DNA of 64,000 nucleotides from Terribacillus aidingensis (GCF_040703035.1 NZ_CP159996.1:2576001-2640000); one strand, 5' to 3'; numbered from the stretch's first letter, positions 44,123-54,458 are shown. Numbers and translations are program-made. Notes: generated by a model not told the origin, from the letters alone.

Positions 44123-45340
44123 CTACTTTCCCCTAGTCATCAAATCCAACAGCAGCTGAAATCTCTGCAGTACATCCGTCAAATCAAGCTCCAGCGCTTC
44201 GTTGATCTGATTAATCCGGTAATTCACCGTATTCGGATGGACAAAGAGTGCTGCTGCAGTCGGTTTGATTTTGCAGTTGTGAAGCAAATACATTTCAAGG
44301 GTTTTCAGGAGTTCTTTCTTATCGTTCGGATCGAGCTTTTGAATCTTTTTCAGATGTTCGCTTTCATAGCCAAGTTCCTCATTCTTGTCAGCAATAGCCT
44401 GAAGATAGCGCCACACGTGTAAATCCTTGTAATAAAGAGATAAAGGGCGATGGGTCAGAATGCCGGCATGGATGACCTCTTTTGCTTGATTCGCACTTTT
44501 CAGCAAGTCGAAAGGATGTTGATAAATACCTCCAACACCACTCATCACAGTTGCGTCTTTATCCTTCACATAATCACGGATTCGCTGGATGACTTCCTTG
44601 GCTAATGCTTCAATTGGCGCATCTGCTCGCTTTCCTCCTAATACGATAAGCAGAATGTCTTCTTGTATGAGAACATGATGCAATTTATCTTCAAGCTGCA
44701 AGGAAGTTTGGGCAACCTGCTGTAAATCATAAAGAAGCGCTTCGTCCTTTGCTGTCAGCTGTACAGCCGCAACAGCAAAATGTTCCGGCAGCTTCACACC
44801 GAATTCCTTTGCTCCCCATTCCAAATCTGAAGCTGATTTATATACCCTATTAAAAATATTCTGATAAAATTGATCCTCTTTTTCCTCTTGCTTCAGCTTC
44901 GACTTCTGTATGTCATAGATGAGCCTGCCGATATGGAAGGAAATATCATATAAAAAGTCGATCCCTTCAACAGGGAGCGGTTCCTCCATCTGCTGAATCC
45001 AGATAAAGCCCATAATACGGCCTTCATGCTTTGCACTTACAACAATTCTCGTATTCAAGCCTATTTCCGGCATTGCTTCTACTACAAAAGGACGCTCATA
45101 TGTTTTTAGCTTATTTACGACACCTGCTTCAATAAACGTTTCATAAATTGGCAGCGTCCACTTCTTTGTGAAAATCGTCTGCTGGTTCGCTTCATCAAAA
45201 TGTTGGATGTAATGCGAATTATACGCAAGTAATGTATAATCGGCACTCTCGACAATCACTGGCCGTTCCAGCTCGAAGCTAAGCAAATCGATGACAGCAT
45301 CCAAGTCATTGATGGATAATACACGATCGAATAACTCCAT
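44123..45340 (-). CDS. PucR/CdaR-type transcriptional regulator, possible PutR
   Basis: 405 residues with ATG after AGGGG. A GAF-like sensor region occupies roughly 1-140 (ERPVIVESADYTLLAYNSHYIQHFDE near 28). The C-terminal HTH_30 contains LLKTLEMYLLHNCKIKPTAAALFVHPNTVNYRINQINEALELDL at about 344-387, which is diagnostic of the PucR family. In B. subtilis the proline activator PutR belongs to this family. Here the put operon lies 7 kb away and carries a TTGTG-type palindrome in its control region, which makes PutR a reasonable guess for this gene. Confidence 0.82.
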   Translation of the reverse strand: MELFDRVLSINDLDAVIDLLSFELERPVIVESADYTLLAYNSHYIQHFDEANQQTIFTKKWTLPIYETFIEAGVVNKLKTYERPFVVEAMPEIGLNTRIVVSAKHEGRIMGFIWIQQMEEPLPVEGIDFLYDISFHIGRLIYDIQKSKLKQEEKEDQFYQNIFNRVYKSASDLEWGAKEFGVKLPEHFAVAAVQLTAKDEALLYDLQQVAQTSLQLEDKLHHVLIQEDILLIVLGGKRADAPIEALAKEVIQRIRDYVKDKDATVMSGVGGIYQHPFDLLKSANQAKEVIHAGILTHRPLSLYYKDLHVWRYLQAIADKNEELGYESEHLKKIQKLDPNDKKELLKTLEMYLLHNCKIKPTAAALFVHPNTVNYRINQINEALELDLTDVLQRFQLLLDLMTRGK

Positions 45341-45483
45341 AGCTCATACCCCTAAGCATTTTCTTTTATCATACTCCAGCAGGAGGGCTTTGCCTAGATA
45401 CTTCCTTTTTTTCTATAAAAACCAAAAATATTGATAAACTTTAACTGAGTATTAGTTCTCTTTAATTATTTATATTTAAAAAA

Positions 45484-45510
45484 CTACATAATTCTATTTA
45501 CCTACCGATA
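45484..45510 (+). promoter_or_regulatory. Possible sigma-D promoter of the chemoreceptor gene
   Basis: TACA, 15 bp, ACCGATAA resembles the sigma-D consensus TAAA-N15-GCCGATAT (3 of 4 and 6 of 8 matches). It fits with the motility function of the gene starting at 45557. Confidence 0.5.
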
Positions 45511-45556
45511 AATAATTGTAGCCGTAATATAAGCAGAGAGAGGGACAATATCAATA

Positions 45557-47563
45557 ATGGAAGAAAATAAAAAAAGAGGTAATTTCTTTAGTAGGAAGAT
45601 TTTACGCAAAATACTTTATCCTATTCTTGCAATGTTTGTCATTTCAGGAGTAGTAACAGCCTATTTCGGCTATGAATTCAGCCGTAACATGGTGCTTGAA
45701 AGCCAATCCAATCAAATGGAGGATCAAACAGTTGTTCAGCTGAACAGCATCTACGATCTATTCCTCGACAATATCGAGTCTACATTGGGAAGTATCAGCA
45801 GAACCCAATCATTACAGGAAGATGATATGGACCGACTAGCTGTAACGATGGAAAGCTATACAAAAGACAACCCAAATATTAGTACTATTTTCTACCAGCC
45901 AATTGACGGTGACATGGTAGCCTATCCGAAAGCCAATTTACCAGATGACTATGATCCGACTACACGGCCATGGTATCAGCTTGGTTTAGAGCTGGAAGAG
46001 CGCGCTGGTTATACAGATCCATACATGTCAGCCGATTCAAGCGAATCAGTAGTCGATGCGGTTAAGCCTATCTTTGACAATAATAATCAACTTAAAGGCA
46101 TGGTTGTCGTCGAATTCAAGCTTTCCCGTCTGAAGGAGCTGACAGAGCAGGTTAAAGTCGGTGAGACAGGATTCGCTGCGGTATTTGATGGTACAGGACA
46201 TTTCCTATCCCATCCGGATGCTGAAAAACTAGGTACAGATGCAACGAAAGAGAAGTTCTGGGAGAAGATACAGTCGACTGGGCGAAGCGGAATCATAAAT
46301 TATGAATTTGAGGGCGAAGAACGTGTTCTTGCCTTTACAACGAATGATAGAACAGGCTGGACAATTGCAGCAATTGTTCCAAAACACGAGTTCAGTGATT
46401 TAGCACAAGGTATTATACTTCCTTTGATCATCACTGTATTGATTGTTTTAGCTGTTGCACTAATCGTTACCTTCTTCGTTGTGAACTCTGTAGTACGGCC
46501 GATAAAGCAACTGCGAGACAAGATGAAGCAAGTAGAAGATGGCGATTTGACTGTTAAGATGAATAGTAAAGCCTCTGATGAAATTGGCGATCTATCCAAC
46601 AGCTTCAATAATATGATTGGGAACATCCATTCTATGATGCAGAATAATACTGCGATTTCTGCTAATGTGCAGTCCGCATCACAGGCGCTTGCGGCGAATG
46701 CAGAAGAAAATGCTGCCACTTCCGCTGAGGTAGCTGCGACCATGGAAGAAATTTCTGCAGGTACTACGAGCCTGGCTGAAATCATGGAGCGCAATACTGT
46801 TGCGACAGAAGCATTGTCCGAAAATATTAAACTAGTAAATGCGCACAACCAGCAAGTATATGAAGAAGCACTACAAATGACCGATTCAGCCAAAGTCGGC
46901 GGTTCACAGATGCAGCAATTGATTGAGCAATCCAAAGATGCCATCGAAGCAACCAGCAAGATTGAACAAGCTGTACAGAACCTGCAGCAAAAATCCGCTA
47001 ACATAAGCGGTATCGTTAACACGATCACAGATATTGCCGGGCAGACGAACCTGTTGGCACTGAATGCTGCCATTGAAGCAGCACGTGCAGGCGAAAGCGG
47101 AAAGGGCTTTGCTGTCGTAGCAGATGAAGTGCGCAAACTGGCAGAACAGACAGAACACGCACTTCGCGATATCGGTTCCATCGTGCAGGAGATTCAAACT
47201 GAAACGGCTGAAACAGCAGCCTTCGCTTCGAAGACTGGCGACGTTGTCCGCGGTCAAGAAACAGCGGTAAATAATACAAAAGAAATCTTCATTCAAATCC
47301 AGCAAGCAATTGCGCATAATATGGAATTGACTGCACGGACGAAGGAAGAAATGAAACTCATGATGGAAAGAGAAGCTACCCTGGCAACCAATACTGGTGA
47401 AATTGCAGCAATCAGTCAGCAGACAGCAGCCGGTACAGAAGAAATTACGGCATCTGTAGCCGACCAAACTCATTCCATGGATCAATTAAAAGAGCTAGCA
47501 GAAAAGCTCGAGCAAGATGCCAATACCTTACAAGAGCAGCTTCAGCAATTCAAATTAGATTAA
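45557..47563 (+). CDS. Methyl-accepting chemotaxis protein with dCache-type sensor
   Basis: 668 residues. Membrane helices at about 17-38 and 290-312 bound an extracellular double Cache domain (WYQLGLELEERAGYTDPYMSADSSESVVDAVKPIFD near 142-177). A HAMP linker follows (VVRPIKQLRDKMKQVEDGDLTVKM near 315) and then the signalling hairpin with NTITDIAGQTNLLALNAAIEAARAGESGKGFAVVADEVRKLAEQTE near 495-540. Cache domains commonly sense amino acids or organic acids; the ligand is not known. Transcribed alone, possibly from a sigma-D promoter. Confidence 0.93.
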   Translation: MEENKKRGNFFSRKILRKILYPILAMFVISGVVTAYFGYEFSRNMVLESQSNQMEDQTVVQLNSIYDLFLDNIESTLGSISRTQSLQEDDMDRLAVTMESYTKDNPNISTIFYQPIDGDMVAYPKANLPDDYDPTTRPWYQLGLELEERAGYTDPYMSADSSESVVDAVKPIFDNNNQLKGMVVVEFKLSRLKELTEQVKVGETGFAAVFDGTGHFLSHPDAEKLGTDATKEKFWEKIQSTGRSGIINYEFEGEERVLAFTTNDRTGWTIAAIVPKHEFSDLAQGIILPLIITVLIVLAVALIVTFFVVNSVVRPIKQLRDKMKQVEDGDLTVKMNSKASDEIGDLSNSFNNMIGNIHSMMQNNTAISANVQSASQALAANAEENAATSAEVAATMEEISAGTTSLAEIMERNTVATEALSENIKLVNAHNQQVYEEALQMTDSAKVGGSQMQQLIEQSKDAIEATSKIEQAVQNLQQKSANISGIVNTITDIAGQTNLLALNAAIEAARAGESGKGFAVVADEVRKLAEQTEHALRDIGSIVQEIQTETAETAAFASKTGDVVRGQETAVNNTKEIFIQIQQAIAHNMELTARTKEEMKLMMEREATLATNTGEIAAISQQTAAGTEEITASVADQTHSMDQLKELAEKLEQDANTLQEQLQQFKLD

Positions 47564-47565
47564 CA

Positions 47566-47597
47566 AAAACCCGCTTTCCAACAGGAAAGCGGGTTTT
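47566..47597. terminator. Strong shared terminator
   Basis: A perfect 14-bp stem (AAAACCCGCTTTCC with GGAAAGCGGGTTTT) lies between the convergent stop codons at 47563 and 47600. Confidence 0.9.
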
Positions 47598-47599
47598 TT

Positions 47600-48775
47600 C
47601 TATACAAAAGCTGGCAGCGGATCAGAAAATACTGCACTATCCTGTTGCATTTCCTCATCTGTCAGTAGGCACGAATCCAGATCCCTTCTAATTTCTTCTT
47701 TATCTAAACCAATCCCAATAAAAACCAGCTCCGTCATTCTGTCTCCATAAATGGGGTGCCATCTAGCATCCAGTTCTTTGTCCTCGGCTCGGAGAGCTTC
47801 CCGTTCATCTGGCGGATATGTGCTTATCCACGGTCCCGCAGCTTCGATTGCCAGCGAACGTCCCGCCTGTGACAATAAACCGCTTGTATCCGGGCGGGAT
47901 GCAAGCCAGAAAAAGCCCTTCGCCCGCACAACATCGCTCGGCCATTTCTCCAGCCACTTCATCCAACGATCCGGATGGAACGGCCGTTGTCTTCGATAGA
48001 CAAAAGAAGAGATTCCATACTCCTCTGTTTCTGGTATATGCTCACTGTTCAACTCCTTGATCCAGCCAGCAGATTGACTGGCTTTCTCAAATGAAAATTC
48101 CTTTGTATCTAACACAAGACTCGGATCTACTTTTCCAAACTCCGTTTGATGGATATTCGCTTCTGGGTTCAGTGTATGCATCAAGCTGTATAGCCGTTGC
48201 AGTTCATCCTTATCCAGCTGATCTGCTTTATTAAGCAAAATCACATCCGCGAATTCGATTTGGTCGATCAGTAAATCAGAAATCTCTCGTTCGTCCTCCT
48301 CTATTGCCTGCTGCTGCCGGTCCAATAAGGACTCTCCAGATTGATAATCATGCCAAAAGCTCCCTGCATCCACAACCGTCACCATCGTATCCAGCCGGCA
48401 TTTGGCAGATAAGTCAATTCCGAGTACATCTTCTTGATACGTAAAGCTTTGCGCTACCGGAATTGGCTCGGATATCCCTGTTGATTCTACAATGATATAG
48501 TCGATGTCCAAGTCAGCCAGCTTGTCAATTTCGATTATCAAATCTTCTCGGAGCGTACAGCAGATACAGCCATTTTCAAGCTGGATTAGCTTCTCATCGG
48601 TGCGCTTCAATCCGCCCTTCTCGACCAAATGGGCATCAATATTAATTTCACTCATATCATTCACGAGCACACCTATTTTCAGCTGCTGCTTATTGGCAAG
48701 CAGATGATTAAGAAGCGTTGTCTTACCTGCTCCTAGGTAACCGCTCAAGACGGTCACTGGTATTCTTCGATCCAC
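47600..48775 (-). CDS. COG0523 (CobW/YciC-type) GTP-binding metal chaperone
   Basis: 391 residues starting at GTG 48775 right after rpsN. The Walker A site [16 protein letters not shown] is at residue 9, the metal-binding [12 protein letters not shown] (CxCC) near 68, the guanine-specificity LLNKAD near 178, and the CobW C-terminal domain with [25 protein letters not shown] near 270. It resembles YciC (ZagA) of B. subtilis, a zinc chaperone made under zinc limitation. Upstream are rpsN2 and another COG0523 gene, and the Zur box at 50280 probably controls all three. Confidence 0.9.
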   Translation of the reverse strand: MDRRIPVTVLSGYLGAGKTTLLNHLLANKQQLKIGVLVNDMSEINIDAHLVEKGGLKRTDEKLIQLENGCICCTLREDLIIEIDKLADLDIDYIIVESTGISEPIPVAQSFTYQEDVLGIDLSAKCRLDTMVTVVDAGSFWHDYQSGESLLDRQQQAIEEDEREISDLLIDQIEFADVILLNKADQLDKDELQRLYSLMHTLNPEANIHQTEFGKVDPSLVLDTKEFSFEKASQSAGWIKELNSEHIPETEEYGISSFVYRRQRPFHPDRWMKWLEKWPSDVVRAKGFFWLASRPDTSGLLSQAGRSLAIEAAGPWISTYPPDEREALRAEDKELDARWHPIYGDRMTELVFIGIGLDKEEIRRDLDSCLLTDEEMQQDSAVFSDPLPAFV

Positions 48776-48778
48776 CGC

Positions 48779-49048
48779 TTACCAGCTCGCTTTCCGAACA
48801 CCAGGCACTTGCCCTTTATGAGCATACTCGCGGAATTTAATCCGGCTCATGCCGAATTGCCGCATATAACCGCGCGGGCGTCCGGTTATTTCACAGCGGT
48901 TTTTCAATCGTGTCGGCGAAGAATCACGGGGCAGCTTCTGTAATGCTTCGTAATCTCCTTTTTCCTTCAGTTCCCTTCGCAGTTCTGCATACTTCATCAC
49001 GAGTTCCTGTCTTTTTTTCTCTTTTGCTATTTTCGATTTTTTTGCCAT
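48779..49048 (-). CDS. rpsN: Alternative 30S ribosomal protein S14, zinc-free type
   Basis: 89 residues. It has the long C-minus form: [46 protein letters not shown], with only one cysteine where the zinc-binding S14 carries two CxxC pairs. Under zinc starvation such paralogues (RpsN2/YhzA) replace the zinc form. The position between two COG0523 GTPase genes and behind a Zur box fits this exactly. Confidence 0.95.
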   Translation of the reverse strand: MAKKSKIAKEKKRQELVMKYAELRRELKEKGDYEALQKLPRDSSPTRLKNRCEITGRPRGYMRQFGMSRIKFREYAHKGQVPGVRKASW

Positions 49049-49064
49049 TATTACTTCCTCCTAT

Positions 49065-50267
49065 TTATTGAGCTGTCTGGATCTTCCAGCGAAATGGATC
49101 TGGCAGCTGTGACCAATCGCCTGCAAGCTCTGATTCTGTCAGCAGGCAACTGTCCAATTCCTCTGTTATTGCTTGCTGATCCAAGTCTGTTCCGATGAAC
49201 ACAAGCTGTGTTTTTCTGTCGCCATAGTGGGGATGCCAATCTTGATTGATGGACGGATTTTCCCGTCGAATGAACTGCTGTCGTTCCTCATCCAAGGAAG
49301 CAACCCAATAAGATACCGGCTCGATATTCGCTGCCGGACCAGCTTGCGATAGCAGCAAAGCATATTGATTACGCGTCGCACACCAGGTTATTCCTTTGGA
49401 GCGGATAATATTTTCCGGCATTGTTTCTACGAACTGCATAAAGCGCTCTGAATGAAAAGGATGCTGCCGGACATATGTGAACGAGCCGATGCCATATTCT
49501 TCTGTTTCAGGTGTATGCTGCTCTGGTCCATTCTCCAATTCCTTCAGCCAGCCAGCAGAAGAGCTCACTTTCTCAAAGTCAAACGATTGGGTAAACAGTA
49601 TGTCATGCGGATTGACTTTACCGTGTGTTGCCTCAATGATTTTCGCTTCTGGCTGTAATAGACGCATGACGTGTTTCAGATCACGCAGTGCTGTTTCTTC
49701 TACAAGATCACATTTGTTCAAAATGAGTACATTACAGAACTCAATCTGATCGAGTAAGAGATCCGCAATTTCCCGTTCATCATTCTCAGCAACCTCCTGC
49801 TGCCGATCCAGCAAACTCTCACCTGAGCCGAAGTCATGCCAAAAGCGATTTGCATCCACTACCGTCACCATCGTGTCCAACGTCGTAAAATCGGATAAGT
49901 TGATGTTCAACTGATCATCGATATACGTAAACGTCTGTGCCACAGGAACTGGTTCACTAATCCCGCTCGACTCGATGAGTATATAATCAAAGCTGCCATT
50001 TTTGGCCAGCTTCTCCACTTCAACCAACAGGTCATCTCGCAGCGTGCAACAGATGCAGCCATTGGACATTTCGACCAGCTGTTCATCTACTCGCGATAAT
50101 GTCCCCTCGTTTTCCACCAAGCCTGCATCAATATTGATTTCGCTCATGTCGTTGACAATGACTGCAACTTTCAAGCCTTCACGATTGTGTAGAATATGAT
50201 TGAGCAGCGTCGTCTTCCCTGCACCCAGATAGCCACTAAGAACCGTTACAGGTATCTTCTTGTTCAT
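49065..50267 (-). CDS. yciC: COG0523 (CobW/YciC-type) GTP-binding metal chaperone
   Basis: 400 residues with ATG after TTTAGGAGG. Walker [17 protein letters not shown] is at residue 9, [13 protein letters not shown] near 68, LILNKCDLV near 180 and the CobW C-terminal domain ([31 protein letters not shown] near 272). It is closely related to the gene at 47600 and likely a duplication. It begins 13 bp after the Zur box at 50280-50299, as expected for direct zinc repression. Confidence 0.9.
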   Translation of the reverse strand: MNKKIPVTVLSGYLGAGKTTLLNHILHNREGLKVAVIVNDMSEINIDAGLVENEGTLSRVDEQLVEMSNGCICCTLRDDLLVEVEKLAKNGSFDYILIESSGISEPVPVAQTFTYIDDQLNINLSDFTTLDTMVTVVDANRFWHDFGSGESLLDRQQEVAENDEREIADLLLDQIEFCNVLILNKCDLVEETALRDLKHVMRLLQPEAKIIEATHGKVNPHDILFTQSFDFEKVSSSAGWLKELENGPEQHTPETEEYGIGSFTYVRQHPFHSERFMQFVETMPENIIRSKGITWCATRNQYALLLSQAGPAANIEPVSYWVASLDEERQQFIRRENPSINQDWHPHYGDRKTQLVFIGTDLDQQAITEELDSCLLTESELAGDWSQLPDPFRWKIQTAQ

Positions 50268-50279
50268 TCTATTCCTCCT

Positions 50280-50299
50280 AAACGTAATTATTACGATTT
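50280..50299. promoter_or_regulatory. Zur box upstream of yciC
   Basis: AAACGTAAT-T-ATTACGATTT matches the B. subtilis Zur consensus TCGTAATNATTACGA with one deviation. It lies between two COG0523 genes and 13 bp ahead of the second. Confidence 0.88.
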
Positions 50300-50324
50300 A
50301 AAAATAACGAAATTTTTTTTTGCC

Positions 50325-51332
50325 TTATGCACCCTTTGTGTGAAAATCGTCTATATCACCAAGACAATAAGCGAAACCAGTCCGCAGTTCTTCTTCCTCC
50401 AGCTCTCTTCCTATGAAAATAAGTTCATTTTGCTTGTCTTCTCCTTGCTTCCACTCTCTGTCAGCAGAACTTGCAAATAGCATATGAACACCCTGAAACA
50501 GCACACGCCTGTTCTGCCCTTTCACATGGAGAATACCCTTATAGCGGAATAAGCTCTCTCCCTTTACCTGAACCAAATAAGAAAACCATTTATCCAAACG
50601 TTTCGGGTCGATCTGCCGCTGATCCTTCAGTACGATTGCTTGAATATCATCATGATGGTGGTGATTGTGATCCAACATGTTTGGACGAACACTCAACTTT
50701 TGATCAAGCGAAAAGCTGAATACATCCAGCAATTTAAATATTGGAACTTGACTGTTTTGTGCGAAGAAAAGTTCCGCCTCCGGATTCATTCTTTGAATGC
50801 GTGTCGTTAAAAGTTCCAACTCTTCCTTTGTAACTAAGTCCTTTTTATTGATGATAACTTTATCCGCAAAAGCAATTTGCTCCCGAGCAACAGCATGAGC
50901 ATGTAACTGTCTATCGGTATGTAAAGCGTCCACGACTGTACAAACACTATCCATCTCAAACCAATACCGCATAACATCATCCATCAGGAAAGTCTGGATG
51001 ACAGGCGCGGGATTTGCCAATCCTGTTGTTTCAATGATCACGCGCTTAATTTCGGTGCCTTCCTTGTGCGCACGAACGAGCATGTCTTTGAGTATTCTAA
51101 TCAAATCACCGCGAACATTACAGCAAATACAGCCATTGTTGATTTCAATTATCTCTTCCTTCGTCTCCTCGACAAACCTTCCGTCGATTCCTGTTTCACC
51201 GAATTCATTGATGATAACGGCTGTATTACTGCTTCGTACATCACGAAGTATTCGATTTAATAACGTCGTCTTCCCTGCTCCAAGAAACCCTGTCAAAATC
51301 GTGACGGGAATTTTGTTTGTTCTGTTAGACAT
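50325..51332 (-). CDS. COG0523 GTP-binding protein with His-rich loop
   Basis: 335 residues, shorter than the two other copies. Walker [17 protein letters not shown] is at residue 14, NNGCICCNVRGDL near 73 and KVIINKKDLV near 160. A DHNHHHHDD cluster near 222-230 provides metal ligands between the G domain and the C-terminal domain. It belongs to another COG0523 subgroup than the YciC pair. Its own Zur-type box at 51351-51371 suggests separate zinc control. Confidence 0.9.
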   Translation of the reverse strand: MSNRTNKIPVTILTGFLGAGKTTLLNRILRDVRSSNTAVIINEFGETGIDGRFVEETKEEIIEINNGCICCNVRGDLIRILKDMLVRAHKEGTEIKRVIIETTGLANPAPVIQTFLMDDVMRYWFEMDSVCTVVDALHTDRQLHAHAVAREQIAFADKVIINKKDLVTKEELELLTTRIQRMNPEAELFFAQNSQVPIFKLLDVFSFSLDQKLSVRPNMLDHNHHHHDDIQAIVLKDQRQIDPKRLDKWFSYLVQVKGESLFRYKGILHVKGQNRRVLFQGVHMLFASSADREWKQGEDKQNELIFIGRELEEEELRTGFAYCLGDIDDFHTKGA

Positions 51333-51350
51333 GATACACCTCTCAAATCT

Positions 51351-51371
51351 AATTCGTAATTGTTACGATTT
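51351..51371. promoter_or_regulatory. Zur box upstream of the His-rich COG0523 gene
   Basis: AATTCGTAAT-T-GTTACGATTT matches the Zur consensus with one change in the right arm. It lies 19 bp ahead of the start at 51332. Confidence 0.85.
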
Positions 51372-51477
51372 AAATCATACATGATGAAACAAAGCTTGTA
51401 AAGTCTGTCCACTAAAAATTGTCCGGAGATAACCTTACAAAGTGTTTGTTAGATTGATGAAGAGTCTGTAAAATTGG

Positions 51478-51505
51478 TTTCAATATATCCTGCAGCGGGT
51501 ATAAT
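51478..51505 (+). promoter_or_regulatory. Promoter of the 38-residue gene
   Basis: TTTCAA and a perfect TATAAT (51500-51505) are 16 bp apart, 33 bp upstream of the small start codon. Confidence 0.5.
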
Positions 51506-51537
51506 TTGGTTGAAACACCGAAAAGGAGAGATGTAAC

Positions 51538-51654
51538 ATGATTAACAAATTAGAAGAGACACCAAAAGTAATCCATTGCAAAGATGACGCTGAGTTCAGA
51601 GACTGGCTCACCAGATTGAGCGAACCAGAGAACGAAGAAGAGTTAGACGGCTAA
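51538..51654 (+). CDS. Small acidic protein, 38 residues
   Basis: ATG 51538 follows AAAGGAGAGATGTAAC and a TATAAT promoter, and the gene ends before a clear terminator, so the whole unit looks deliberate. The product begins MINKLEETPKVIHCKDDAEF and ends EPENEEELDG: it is soluble, acidic, with a single cysteine. I do not recognise it. It lies in the otherwise empty 600 bp between the Zur island and the proline operon. Confidence 0.6.
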   Translation: MINKLEETPKVIHCKDDAEFRDWLTRLSEPENEEELDG

Positions 51655-51700
51655 TCAGCTTCTCCTCTATCTTCCTTCTTTTTTTATCTCCTCATATATA

Positions 51701-51727
51701 AAAAGCGTGCCTATGATGGCACGCTTT
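51701..51727 (+). terminator. Terminator after the 38-residue gene
   Basis: An AAAGCGTGCC/GGCACGCTTT stem with a 6-base loop follows the stop by 47 bp. T-rich DNA follows. Confidence 0.7.
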
Positions 51728-51765
51728 CCTTCGTTTTTGGACGAGTTTTGCTTGCTCGGAGGAGC

Positions 51766-51851
51766 TGTCTAGCTACGAAAGCCGGGAACTGCGGCCTAAG
51801 CGGTCTTTTCCGCTTTTCTTTGTTGTCTAGCTGCGAAAGCCAGGAACTACG
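51766..51851. repeat. Two direct copies of a 28-bp unit
   Basis: TGTCTAGCT-R-CGAAAGCC-R-GGAACT-R-CG occurs at 51766-51793 and 51824-51851. The copies differ mainly at three purine positions. The TGTCTAGCTNCG wording is shared with repeats known from intergenic DNA of many Bacillaceae. Confidence 0.6.
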
Positions 51852-51886
51852 CCGGAAGTGATAAATCCCTGCGTAGTTCCTGGCTT
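51837..51886 (-). terminator. Terminator of the proline operon
   Basis: A perfect 15-bp stem (AAGCCAGGAACTACG with CGTAGTTCCTGGCTT) uses the second copy of the direct repeat as one arm. It lies 45 bp past the stop of the dehydrogenase gene. Confidence 0.65.
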
Positions 51887-51930
51887 TCTCTCTTCCTTCT
51901 CCGTTCCTAAACGGCTTTCTCCGCTTTTCG

Positions 51931-53478
51931 TTAATACATCTCGCTAACTGTCTTCGCCAGCATATGAAGCTGCAGATAATCCGGTCCGCCGGCTTTGGAG
52001 TCGGTTCCTGACATTTTGAAGCCGCCGAATGGGTGGTAGCCTACGATGGCGCCGGTGCAGTTGCGGTTGAAGTACAGGTTGCCGACGTGGAATCGTTCTT
52101 TCGCATATTCGATGTGGGCTCTGTTTTTCGTAATGACTGCGCCTGTGAGACCATACTCTGTGTTGTTGGCGACGTCGATTGCTTCCTCGAAGCTGGATAC
52201 TTTCGAGAAGCCAAGGACTGGTCCGAAGATTTCTTCCTGCATGATGCGGGATGTCGGAGACAGTTCAGAGAAAATGGTCGGCTGAATGAAGAAGCCTTTG
52301 CTGTCATCGCTGGAACCGCCGCTTACGAGCTTGCCTTCCTGTTTGCCAACTTCGATATACTCGGTAATCTTATCGAAGGAATCTTGATCAATGACAGGTC
52401 CCATATATACATCTGCACTTTCTGGTGCTGCAGTAATGCGGGATTCTGTGATTTCAATTACTCGCTGAAGCACAGCGTCATATACCTTCTCATGCACAAC
52501 AGCACGAGATCCAGCCGAGCATTTTTGTCCGGCAAAGCCGAATGCGGAAACTGAGATTGCTTCAGCTGCAAGCTCGATATCAGCATCTTCATCAACAACG
52601 ATCGTATCCTTCCCGCCCATTTCTGCAATGACGCGTTTCAGATGCTGCTGCCCTGGTTGTACCTTGGCTGCTTTTTCGAAAATACGTGTACCAACATCAC
52701 GGGAACCAGTGAACGTAATGATGCTTGTTTTCGGATGTTCTACAAGATAATCGCCTACTTCAGCACCACTTCCTGGTACGAAGTTAATAACGCCTTTTGG
52801 AACACCTGCTTCCTCGAGCACTTCAACGAACTTAGCCGCAATGACAGGTGTTGCACTTGCCGGCTTGAGAACTACCGTGTTACCTGTCACTAGTGGTGCA
52901 ACAGTTGTTCCAGCCATAATTGCGAACAAGAAGTTCCACGGTGAAATAACGACAGTTACGCCCGTTGCTGTGTAAATGTAGCGGTTCGCTTCACCTTCAC
53001 GAGACATGACAGCTTTACCTGGAGCAAGCTCTATCATCTGACGTGCATAATATTCCATGAAATCAATTGCTTCTGCTGTATCCGCATCCGCTTCCTTCCA
53101 TGGCTTGCCTGCTTCCTTCACGAGTAGTGCAGAGAAATAATGCTTTTTGCGGCGGACAATTGCTGCTGCACGCATCAAAATATGGGCACGTTCCTCCGGC
53201 TTTGTATAGCGCCATGTTTCAAAAGCTGTTGCTGCAGCCTCGATGGCACGTTCCGCATGCTCCTGAGAAGCTTTGGAAACCTTCCCGACTACTTCTTCTT
53301 TATTCGCTGGATTGATAGAGACGATTTTCTCATCGGTCGTCACTTTTTCACCGTCAATCACAAGCGGGTACGATTCTCCCATCACCTTTTGTACCTGCTC
53401 CAGCGCTTTATGGAAAGCCTGCTGCTCTTTTTCCTCTGTAAAATCGGTGAACGGTTCATGTTTATAAGGTGTCGTCAT
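51931..53478 (-). CDS. putC: 1-pyrroline-5-carboxylate dehydrogenase
   Basis: 515 residues from ATG 53478 after AAAAGGAG; the longer frame to 53580 runs into the proline dehydrogenase gene. The aldehyde dehydrogenase fold shows [31 protein letters not shown] near 165-195, the general base in [16 protein letters not shown] near 285 and the nucleophile Cys in [14 protein letters not shown] near 315. It oxidises glutamate semialdehyde to glutamate, the second step of proline use. It follows putB by 20 bp. A RocA role in arginine use would look the same, but the neighbour points to PutC. Confidence 0.94.
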   Translation of the reverse strand: MTTPYKHEPFTDFTEEKEQQAFHKALEQVQKVMGESYPLVIDGEKVTTDEKIVSINPANKEEVVGKVSKASQEHAERAIEAAATAFETWRYTKPEERAHILMRAAAIVRRKKHYFSALLVKEAGKPWKEADADTAEAIDFMEYYARQMIELAPGKAVMSREGEANRYIYTATGVTVVISPWNFLFAIMAGTTVAPLVTGNTVVLKPASATPVIAAKFVEVLEEAGVPKGVINFVPGSGAEVGDYLVEHPKTSIITFTGSRDVGTRIFEKAAKVQPGQQHLKRVIAEMGGKDTIVVDEDADIELAAEAISVSAFGFAGQKCSAGSRAVVHEKVYDAVLQRVIEITESRITAAPESADVYMGPVIDQDSFDKITEYIEVGKQEGKLVSGGSSDDSKGFFIQPTIFSELSPTSRIMQEEIFGPVLGFSKVSSFEEAIDVANNTEYGLTGAVITKNRAHIEYAKERFHVGNLYFNRNCTGAIVGYHPFGGFKMSGTDSKAGGPDYLQLHMLAKTVSEMY

Positions 53479-53498
53479 GATCAATCGCTCCTTTTCTT

Positions 53499-54416
53499 CT
53501 ATTTTTGTGTCATACCTTTGAATGCGAATGCAATATTCGCTGGCCGCTCGGCCAGTCTGCGCATGAAGTAGCCATACCAATCATCCCCATAAGGCAAGTA
53601 GATCCTGACTTTATAGCCTTGCTTGACCAGCTCCTGCTGCAGCTGCTGCCGCATGCCATACAGCATTTGAAATTCAAATTTGTCTTTCCCTATCCCTTTT
53701 TCCAGGGCATAATGTTTAGCAAAGGAAACCATCCGATCATCATGTGTTGCAATCGCAGTATAACTGCCGCTGTCCAGCTGTTTAGCAATCAGCTTGCGAT
53801 AATTCGCATCTACATCCCGTTTTTCCGGGAAAGCGACCGATTTTGGCTCTTTATATGCCCCTTTGACTAAGCGGATGAACGGCTGCAGATGCTGCATCCT
53901 GTCCAAATCATCACTGCTGCGATAAAGATACGCCTGGATGACGGTACTCACATTTTGAAACTCAGCTTTGAGTTCTTGGAACAACTCCAGAGTCTTTTGA
54001 CAGCGTTCCGAATCCTCCATATCAATCGTCACCATCACATCCAGACGATCGGCAGCCGTCAGGATGCGGCGAAGATTCAAACGGACAAGCTCTTCACTGA
54101 TATCAAGTCCCAGTGACGTCAATTTCAAGGATACTTGCGCATCCAGATTCGCCGCTTTAATCATCTCCAGAGCTGCGACTGCCTCGCCAGCTCGTTCTAC
54201 AGCTGTTTGCGGATCAGCCACGTATTCACCAAGATGATCTACTGTCACACTCATCCCTGTTTGATTCAACTTCTGGATGAATGGTACTGCTTGATCGAAG
54301 GACACACCTCCGACGATTTTTCCTTTGACCATTCGAATGCCATATAAATTAGCCAATTTGTTCAACGGCTGATTCTTTGATAAATACAAGAAAAAATTGC
54401 GAGATAAAGCTTCCAA
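53499..54416 (-). CDS. putB: Proline dehydrogenase
   Basis: 305 residues, taken from TTG 54416 because GGGAGGTG lies six bases before it and the result has the usual length of the family (about 303). The frame to 54503 would include the -10 and -35 boxes. FAD-dependent TIM-barrel signatures are [17 protein letters not shown] near 137, [19 protein letters not shown] near 163, [18 protein letters not shown] near 203, and [20 protein letters not shown] near 280. It makes pyrroline-5-carboxylate from proline. Confidence 0.93.
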   Translation of the reverse strand: MEALSRNFFLYLSKNQPLNKLANLYGIRMVKGKIVGGVSFDQAVPFIQKLNQTGMSVTVDHLGEYVADPQTAVERAGEAVAALEMIKAANLDAQVSLKLTSLGLDISEELVRLNLRRILTAADRLDVMVTIDMEDSERCQKTLELFQELKAEFQNVSTVIQAYLYRSSDDLDRMQHLQPFIRLVKGAYKEPKSVAFPEKRDVDANYRKLIAKQLDSGSYTAIATHDDRMVSFAKHYALEKGIGKDKFEFQMLYGMRQQLQQELVKQGYKVRIYLPYGDDWYGYFMRRLAERPANIAFAFKGMTQK

Positions 54417-54458
54417 CTGTGACACCTCCCAATCCACTTGCACATGTGCTATATCTTT

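Noticed and set aside
46300..47181. Minus-strand frame of 293 codons within the chemoreceptor gene.
   Set aside because: It is a shadow of the highly repetitive helical coding sequence, without a ribosome site or family similarity.
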